A stretch of 64,000 bases of DNA, taken from the NCBI RefSeq assembly GCF_003967515.1, contig NZ_BIFQ01000001.1, forward strand, positions 2,232,001 through 2,296,000, in the 5' to 3' direction. A program made the position numbers and the translations under genes. Shown piece by piece: positions 58,501 to 64,000 of the stretch. The notes beneath the pieces are model-generated. The model made no database searches, was not told the origin of the DNA, and saw only the letters and a list, made by a program, of their open reading frames with translations. How positions within the stretch are numbered: the first letter of the stretch is position 1; every line of letters begins with the position of its first letter. This DNA is from Dictyobacter aurantiacus (GTDB lineage: Bacteria > Chloroflexota > Ktedonobacteria > Ktedonobacterales > Ktedonobacteraceae).

Positions 58501-59841
58501 GAGACGGTTGTTACGGTTAATCACACGGCGGTAGAGATCATTGAGGTCCGAGGTGGCGAAACGACCACCATCCAACTGCACCATCGGACGCAGGTCCGGT
58601 GGAAGCACTGGCAGAACAGTCATGATCATCCATTCAGGCGAGGTATTCGATTTGCGGAATGCCTCAACCACTTTCAGGCGCTTGGTGGCCTTCTTGCGGC
58701 GCTGCCCGACGGTATTGCCGATCTCGTGACGCAGATCGTTGGCGAGTTTCTCCAGATCGATACCCGCGATTAACTCACGTACGGCCTCCGCACCCATGCC
58801 GGCACGGAAGACATCGCTGAAGTTATCTTTAAGCTCACGATAGCGATTCTCCTGCAGCAGGTCCATCTTTTTCAGACCCTCGAGGTCGCGACGCAACTGC
58901 TCAATGCGCTGGCGTGTCTCATTGCGCTCGCGCTCAAGCTGCGACTGCGCGGAGTCGATCTGGCCCTGGAACTCCATGGTCAGACGGTCGGCCTCGCGTT
59001 TGCCCTCGGATTGGGCGCCCTCGAGTTCGCGGCGTGCCTGCTCGGCGATGGCGTTGCGGGCGGACTCGGCTACGCGCTCCAGCACATCCAGGTGCTTGGA
59101 GGTGACGGTATCACCCTGCTTGACGATGATCTGGTCGGTCGGCTCGAAGAAGATGTCATCTTCGGCCTGCTGGCCCATCGTTTCGCGCAGCAGACTCAGT
59201 GTCTCGCTCTCGGCGTGGCGAGCCTCTTCGAGGTCTTGCTCACGACGCTGCTCTACTTCCTGGCGATCGGTCTTGGAGAAACGCTGCTCGTTGTCCTCCA
59301 GGGCGCTATCGCGCTGAGTACGTAGATCATTGATGCGCTCAACAATCTTCTCATCCAGGTTCTGTTCGAGACCGGCCATCTCTTCGTCCAGGCGCATCAG
59401 TTCACGCTGGCGAGCCTCTTCGTCTACGTTCGTAACCACATAAAGAGCGAAGTACAGGACACGCTCCAGGTTACGTGGCGAGAGATCCAACAGCAGACCG
59501 ATACGGCTAGGAGTACCCTTGAAGTACCAGATATGGCTCACAGGTGACGCCAGCTCAATATGTCCCATGCGCTCGCGACGCACTTTTGAACGAGCAACTT
59601 CGACACCGCATTTATCACAGACGATGCCTTTGAAGCGTACTCTTTTATATTTACCGCAGTAACATTCCCAGTCTTTGGTGGGTCCAAAAATGCGTTCGCA
59701 GAACAACCCATCTTTTTCTGGCTTCAGTGTACGGTAGTTAATTGTCTCCGGTTTCGTGACCTCACCATAGCTCCAGCTGCGAATCTGCTCCGGGCTGGCA
59801 AGGCTGATACGGATAGCGTTAAAATCATTTACTTCGAGCAT
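55507..59841 (-). CDS. rpoC: RNA polymerase beta' subunit with coiled-coil insertion
   Basis: 1444 residues. Zinc site 1 is Cys60, Cys62, Cys75 and Cys78. The catalytic Mg-binding motif NADFDGD begins at Asn626 (Asp628, Asp630, Asp632). The second zinc region is [17 protein letters not shown]. Residues about 142-328 are a charged coiled-coil insertion between the first clamp segment ([15 protein letters not shown]) and the [12 protein letters not shown] stretch. The roughly 185 inserted residues are absent in E. coli, but insertions at this place are known in Thermus and some Chloroflexota. The end has an Ala-rich tail. It follows rpoB by 111 bp. Confidence 0.98.
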   Translation of the reverse strand: MLEVNDFNAIRISLASPEQIRSWSYGEVTKPETINYRTLKPEKDGLFCERIFGPTKDWECYCGKYKRVRFKGIVCDKCGVEVARSKVRRERMGHIELASPVSHIWYFKGTPSRIGLLLDLSPRNLERVLYFALYVVTNVDEEARQRELMRLDEEMAGLEQNLDEKIVERINDLRTQRDSALEDNEQRFSKTDRQEVEQRREQDLEEARHAESETLSLLRETMGQQAEDDIFFEPTDQIIVKQGDTVTSKHLDVLERVAESARNAIAEQARRELEGAQSEGKREADRLTMEFQGQIDSAQSQLERERNETRQRIEQLRRDLEGLKKMDLLQENRYRELKDNFSDVFRAGMGAEAVRELIAGIDLEKLANDLRHEIGNTVGQRRKKATKRLKVVEAFRKSNTSPEWMIMTVLPVLPPDLRPMVQLDGGRFATSDLNDLYRRVINRNNRLKRLLELGAPEIIIRNEKRMLQEACDALIDNGRRGRAVAGSGNHKLKSLSDMLKGKQGRFRQNLLGKRVDYSGRSVIVVGPDLKLNQCGLPKRMALELFKPFVMRKLVEQNFAHNIKSAKRFVERVKPEVWDVLEEVIKNHPVLLNRAPTLHRLGIQAFEAVLVEGSAIQLHPLVCSAFNADFDGDQMAVHVPLSEKAQDEARQFMMSTRNLLSPAHGEPSIGASQDMVLGCFYLTQERPNKKGEGRVFTDAGEALLAFQHGVVDLQAPIKVRMGEIDVYDQPPPAAVTMHSMNKPITTTVGRIIFNEALPERLRFKNYVMKKENLKQVIGECFKEYGRSKTTDLADEIKRLGFYYATKAGATFAISDVQVPTGKAEELAKADVKIAELEEQFHDGLITENEKYQQTIETWNEATDNVQKMVRSVLDPFGSIYTIAESGATKAKFQQIRQLSGMRGLMASPSGRIMDIPVRGNFREGLSVLEYFISTHGARKGLADTALRTAESGYLTRRLIDVAQDVIVTEEDCGTTEGILITEFDSKDMGLENSRGRLLGRVLAEEIPELPHLEPGEELTDDDVTEIVNAGIKAVRVRSALNCLARRGICRKCYGRDLAANALARVGAAVGIIAAQSIGEPGTQLTMRTFHTGGIAGAQGDITQGLPRVEELFEARVPKDKAEISEIDGVVEIVKDESTGVRTVRVVSTNIFFDEYLVPKDSDVKIVVNEHDHVQKDQIIALIADEHGGEPVPVMARTDGEVILNEDGISIRFEERDERSYPVPASRNIAVTDGQKIQAGTPITSGQRDPQDVLRIQGREAVQLYLTKEVQRVYRNTGVYIHDKHIEVIVRQMLRRVKVDEPGDTDMLPNDLVDRFVYADTNARVLAEGGEPAKASTVLLGVTKASLNTDSFLAAASFQETTRVLTEAAIEAQTDHLIGLKENVIIGKLIPAGSGIAQRRRDQIARQQAAAAARVAAAPVVAGAIASAPVGASAPLGLTLDSEDDE

Positions 59842-59952
59842 GCTACCTCTCCTGGGATAGGGGCTAGCGACAGGCCAATCGACCTGTCGCTCCGCATTCC
59901 TTTTTACACAAAACCTTTTGCTTTCAACACAGGCGTGTTGATTGCCCCTATA

Positions 59953-62900
59953 TTATTGGTCTCCCTCGAAACCGGATAGATTAATACCCAGTTCCGGCAT
60001 GACATCGTTCGAGGTGTCTTCGACGAATTGGATCTTTTGCTCGTCTTCGTTGAGGACCTCTACATTAATGCCCAGGCTCTGCAATTCTTTGACGAGTACT
60101 TTGAAGGATTCTGGAACGCCCGGCTCCATGATGTTTTCACCCTTCACAATGGCCTCGTAGGTTTTGACACGGCCGACTACGTCGTCGGATTTGACGGTCA
60201 GGATCTCCTGCAAGATGTGCGCCGCGCCATAGGCTTCCAGCGCCCACACTTCCATTTCACCGAACCGCTGTCCACCGAACTGCGCCTTTCCACCCAGCGG
60301 CTGCTGCGTGATCAAGCTGTAGGGGCCGGTCGAACGGGCGTGCACTTTATCTTCTACCAGGTGGGCCAGCTTCAACATGTAGTTGTAGCCCACGGTGATG
60401 GGATGGTCAAAGGGCTCACCGGTGCGTCCATCATAGAGCTGGACCTTGCCGGTTTCGGGCAACCCGGCCCGACGCAAGAATTCTTCGATGTCATCTTCGG
60501 TGGCGCCGTCGAAGACAGGCGTGGCGATCTTAAAGCCCAGCGCTTCCGCCGCCCAGCCCAGGTGGGTCTCCATAATCTGACCGATATTCATACGGTGCGG
60601 GACACCCAGCGGGTTCAGGATGATGTCCACCGGGGTGCCATCCGGCAGGAACGGCATGTCCTCGATCGGCAGCACGCGCGAGATGACGCCCTTGTTGCCG
60701 TGGCGTCCAGCCATCTTGTCGCCCGCGCCGATCTTACGCTTCTGCGCGATGCTGACACGCACCAGCTGGTTGACGCCCGGAGGTAGCTCATCACCGGCCT
60801 CGCGTGAGAAGACCTTGACTTCGACGATCTTGCCGCGCTCACCATGGGGCACGCGCAGCGAGGTATCTTTGACTTCACGGGCCTTCTCACCAAAGATGGC
60901 GCGCAGCAGTTTCTCCTCTGCCGTCAGCTCGGTCTCGCCCTTGGGCGTAATCTTGCCGACCAGGATATCCTGCGGTCCCACTTCGGCCCCGACATAGATG
61001 ATGCCGCGCTCATCCAGGTTCCGCAGGCCTTCTTCACCCACATTCGGAATGTCACGCGTAATCTCTTCGGGTCCCAGTTTGGTGTCGCGAGCGTCGATCT
61101 CATACTTCTCGATGTGAATCGAGGTAAAGAGATCCTCGTGCACGATGCGCTCACTGATCAGGATGGCGTCCTCGAAGTTGCCGCCCTCCCAACTCATAAA
61201 GGCCACCAGGATGTTCTGGCCTAACGCCAGTTCCCCGTCCTGCGTCGAGGTATTGTCGGCGATCACCTGTCCCGCCGTAACATAGTCGCCTTTTTTCACA
61301 ATCGGTCGCTGGTTAATACAGGTACCCGCATTAGAACGGACAAACTTGCGCAGACGATAGCTGGAGATCTCTCCCTGCTCGTCCATGACCTCGATGCGAC
61401 GCGCGGTAGAAGTGATCACCTCACCACTGGTGCGGCTGACGATAACCTGGCCGGAGTCGATGGCGATCTGCCGCTCAATGCCGGTCCCACAGATGGGAGA
61501 CTGCGGCCGCAGCAACGGCACCGCCTGGCGCTGCATGTTAGCGCCCATCAGCGCACGGTTGACGTCGTCATGCTCCAGGAAAGGGATCAGGGCGGTGGCC
61601 ACCGAGACCGTCTGGCGCGGTGAGACGTCCATATAGTCGATGTTGTCGGAGTTCTCCATGAAGAACTCACCCTGATAGCGTGCCAGGACGCGGTCCTCTT
61701 CAAACTCATCGTTGTCGGAGAGCTTAGCGTTGGCCTGCGCGATCCAGAAGTTCTCTTCGTCATCGGCGGTATGGTAGTCCACCACGTCGGTCACGAAGGG
61801 CTTCACGCGGACCTGCGCCTCACCCAGCAGGGACGACAGCTTCTGGAATAAGGCGTCGTCGATACGCACCCGCTCACGCGCCGGGATCAGGACGGTGCCA
61901 TCCGTGTCGGTGACGGCGTCGCGCTCGCGTCCAAAGATGCCTCGGAACTCACGTCCGATCAGGTTGGGATCGTTGGCCTTCAGCCGTTTGTAGACCTTGC
62001 GGTAGGGCGTCTCGATGAACCCATACGGGTTGATCTGCGCATAGGTCGCCAGGTTACCGATTAGACCGATGTTGGGACCTTCCGGCGTCTCAATCGGACA
62101 GATACGGCCATAGTGAGATTCGTGGACGTCACGGACATCAAAGCCGGCGCGCTCACGCGAGAGACCACCAGGACCCAGCGCCGAGAGACGGCGTTTGTGT
62201 CCGATCTCCGCCAGGGCGTTGGTCTGGTCCATGAACTGTGAGAGCTGGCTGCCACCAAAGAACTCCTTCATCGCCGCCACCACCGGGCGGATGTTGATGA
62301 GGGCGTTCGGGGTGGCCTGTCCCGGCTCCTGAATGCTCATGCGCTCTTTGACGACACGCTCCATGCGTAGCAGACCCACGCGGAACTGCGTCTGGATCAG
62401 TTCACCCACGCAGCGCACGCGGCGGTTGCCCAGGTGGTCGATATCATCCTTGCGGCCACGACCATTATTCAGGGAGACCAGGCGCCGAATGATATTGACC
62501 AGGTCGTCCTGCGTCAGGATACGCTGGCTCTGCGGAATGGCCAGGTCCAGCTTACGATTGAGCTTGTAGCGACCAACGCTGCCCAGATCATAACGGCGCG
62601 GATTAAAGAACAGGTTCTTGACCAGCGAACGCGCGTTATCTAAGGTGGCGGGATCACCAGGACGCAACTTCTTGTAGAGTTCAAGCAGCGCTTCGTCCTC
62701 TTTCTTCACCGGATCACGATCCAGCGTGGCCTGAATGTAGCGCACCACGGGATCGTTATCGACGCCGGCGAAGGCATCCAGAATGCCCTGGTCGGTCGAT
62801 AAATCTAAATCTTCGGCATGCCACTGATCTTTGGCCAGGCTGGAAATGGCCCGCAACAGGGTGGTCACCGGAATCTTACGTTTGCGGTCAATCTTGACGG

Positions 62901-63450
62901 TTAAGAGATTTTTATTGCTGGTCTCGAACTCCAACCAGGCACCACGGCCTGGAATCAGTTTGGCGGCGTACAGCTTTTTGCCAGTGGTCGCATCCTCGTC
63001 TACGGTAAAGTAGACACCGGGAGAACGCACTAGCTGGCTGACCACCACACGTTCGGCGCCATTAATAATGAATGTACCATCTGTGGTCATCAACGGGAAA
63101 TCACCCATGAAGACATCTTTCTCGATGATTTCGCCCGTCTCTTTATTAATCAGGCGCGCCTTGACATTCAAAGGTGCCGCAAAAGTGGCGTCACGATCGC
63201 GACATTCATCCTCAGAATACTTTGGCTTGCCAAATGGTTCAGGTGGTACAATAAATTCTAAGCTCAGGTTTTTGCCGGTAAAGTCTTCAATCGGAGAAAT
63301 TTCTTCGAAAAGCTCGCGCAAACCCTCTTTCTTAAACCACTCAAAGGAGTCAAGTTGAATTTGAATCAGGCCAGGCATAGGCCGTATGTCTGGAATACGT
63401 GCAAAGGAAACACGCTCTGGGAGCGCAACGGCCCTTGTGCTTACTGCCAT
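59953..63450 (-). CDS. rpoB: RNA polymerase beta subunit
   Basis: 1165 residues. The rifampicin pocket (about 400-450) reads [20 protein letters not shown] and [17 protein letters not shown], so the usual resistance positions are wild type. Further motifs: [14 protein letters not shown], the [16 protein letters not shown]-binding segment and [20 protein letters not shown] at the end. The ATG at 63450 has GAGGAG 9-10 nt upstream. The open frame to 63513 has no homology. The upstream neighbours rplJ and rplL are not in the window. Confidence 0.98.
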   Translation of the reverse strand: MAVSTRAVALPERVSFARIPDIRPMPGLIQIQLDSFEWFKKEGLRELFEEISPIEDFTGKNLSLEFIVPPEPFGKPKYSEDECRDRDATFAAPLNVKARLINKETGEIIEKDVFMGDFPLMTTDGTFIINGAERVVVSQLVRSPGVYFTVDEDATTGKKLYAAKLIPGRGAWLEFETSNKNLLTVKIDRKRKIPVTTLLRAISSLAKDQWHAEDLDLSTDQGILDAFAGVDNDPVVRYIQATLDRDPVKKEDEALLELYKKLRPGDPATLDNARSLVKNLFFNPRRYDLGSVGRYKLNRKLDLAIPQSQRILTQDDLVNIIRRLVSLNNGRGRKDDIDHLGNRRVRCVGELIQTQFRVGLLRMERVVKERMSIQEPGQATPNALINIRPVVAAMKEFFGGSQLSQFMDQTNALAEIGHKRRLSALGPGGLSRERAGFDVRDVHESHYGRICPIETPEGPNIGLIGNLATYAQINPYGFIETPYRKVYKRLKANDPNLIGREFRGIFGRERDAVTDTDGTVLIPARERVRIDDALFQKLSSLLGEAQVRVKPFVTDVVDYHTADDEENFWIAQANAKLSDNDEFEEDRVLARYQGEFFMENSDNIDYMDVSPRQTVSVATALIPFLEHDDVNRALMGANMQRQAVPLLRPQSPICGTGIERQIAIDSGQVIVSRTSGEVITSTARRIEVMDEQGEISSYRLRKFVRSNAGTCINQRPIVKKGDYVTAGQVIADNTSTQDGELALGQNILVAFMSWEGGNFEDAILISERIVHEDLFTSIHIEKYEIDARDTKLGPEEITRDIPNVGEEGLRNLDERGIIYVGAEVGPQDILVGKITPKGETELTAEEKLLRAIFGEKAREVKDTSLRVPHGERGKIVEVKVFSREAGDELPPGVNQLVRVSIAQKRKIGAGDKMAGRHGNKGVISRVLPIEDMPFLPDGTPVDIILNPLGVPHRMNIGQIMETHLGWAAEALGFKIATPVFDGATEDDIEEFLRRAGLPETGKVQLYDGRTGEPFDHPITVGYNYMLKLAHLVEDKVHARSTGPYSLITQQPLGGKAQFGGQRFGEMEVWALEAYGAAHILQEILTVKSDDVVGRVKTYEAIVKGENIMEPGVPESFKVLVKELQSLGINVEVLNEDEQKIQFVEDTSNDVMPELGINLSGFEGDQ

Positions 63451-64000
63451 ACTTGGTATTCTCCTCTCACCTAATCGCCCATAGAGGAAATTGAGAGACA
63501 CGACAATACGCACCTCTCAGTGCAACGGAAAACGGAAAAAAAAACAGATAATTGCTTTATGATAATGCCTGTGTTGTGAAACGGTCTATGACAATAAAAG
63601 TAACCGCTTGCGCACGCAATGAGCGGTTACTCCTACACATATGCTTTTAATGGTTGTTTGCCGATCGCCCACACAACTATCCCCTCCAGTGGAGATAAAC
63701 AAGCTAGCTAACAAGATCACAGGCACGGGTTAAGATAAGATATCCGAAACAGCAAAAAACACCACATTGTACCCTCGACCCGAAATCCTGCTACATTTCA
63801 GAGCGAGGCTCATGAAAGTGGGCTGAAGGTTCGACTGCATGTGGTTTATGATAATATCCTCACGTTTTTTGGGGAGCGATGAGTTGTTTCGTAATGTGTC
63901 TCGTCTCTCGGTTACATCGTTACCTGTGTCATGAAACAGCTATAACACTACTGTTACTAGTATACATACACTGGCAAGTGGTAATTATACGTCTTCGGAT
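63451..64000. other. Upstream region of rpoB
   Basis: 550 bp with no gene supported. It carries a hairpin with T-tract (63599-63631) about 150 bp before rpoB, and a perfect minus-strand TATAAT (63989-63984) at the edge of the window whose -35 would lie outside. Another possible -10, TACAAT, occurs near 63770. The rpoB promoter cannot be placed with confidence. Confidence 0.5.
63599..63631 (-). terminator. Intrinsic terminator or attenuator before rpoB
   Basis: A perfect 10-bp stem (63622-63631 with 63599-63608), followed on the minus strand by TTTTATTG. It stops an upstream gene outside the window, or attenuates rpoB transcription. Confidence 0.65.

Noticed and set aside
1..64000. tRNA, rRNA, transposase or phage genes
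   Set aside because: I looked for tRNA-like cloverleaf ends, rRNA signatures and transposase motifs and found none that I can support.

Overview
The window is bacterial chromosome, with dense coding, long operons and no plasmid or phage genes. Its right half (about 30.9-63.5 kb, all on the minus strand) is one of the best conserved gene strings in bacteria. In transcription order it runs rpoB-rpoC, rpsL-rpsG-fusA-tuf, the S10 group (rpsJ to rpsQ), the spc group (rplN to secY), adk, infA, rpmJ, rpsM-rpsK-rpsD-rpoA-rplQ, truA, rplM-rpsI. The protein sequences and the large coiled-coil insertion in RpoC suggest Chloroflexota, most likely class Ktedonobacteria. This is inferred from family resemblance and was not checked by a search. 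The rifampicin pocket of RpoB and the streptomycin loop of S12 look wild type.

The left half (0.2-30.9 kb) is a mixture of housekeeping genes: a GAF-domain protein, two tandem M20 dipeptidases, an ATP-grasp protein, an enoyl-CoA hydratase, a NUDIX protein, a PIG-V-like mannosyltransferase, RNase Y with a PHP phosphoesterase, signal peptidase I, biotin carboxylase, a chemoreceptor, a TrmH-family methyltransferase, rplT-rpmI, a multi-membrane-span protein, rpsF-ssb-rpsR with a parvulin-type isomerase, hemW-recJ, and an amino-acid nitrogen module (gdh divergent from rocF-ilvE). Arginase, branched-chain aminotransferase and glutamate dehydrogenase are linked through glutamate and 2-oxoglutarate, so their divergent arrangement around one regulatory region makes metabolic sense.

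There is no CRISPR array, insertion sequence, phage, tRNA or rRNA that I can support. What stands out is non-coding structure and protein elaboration. Convergent gene pairs end in very long, almost perfect hairpins (22-32 bp stems). Two related GC-rich hairpin arrays flank accC. One of them has a 105-bp period and is built from chimeric half-hairpins closed by two complete ones. A second GC-rich palindrome family appears twice. Several ribosomal proteins (S3, S5, S6, L3, L17, L18) carry unusual low-complexity tails or internal insertions, and RpoC has an insertion of about 185 residues. The str and spc operons are interrupted by 581- and 427-bp non-coding spacers, map is missing from its usual place between adk and infA, and many translation genes start with TTG or GTG.

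No dramatic new enzymatic or defence system is visible. The best candidates for something undescribed are the chimeric hairpin array and the gdh leader with its operator-like repeats.
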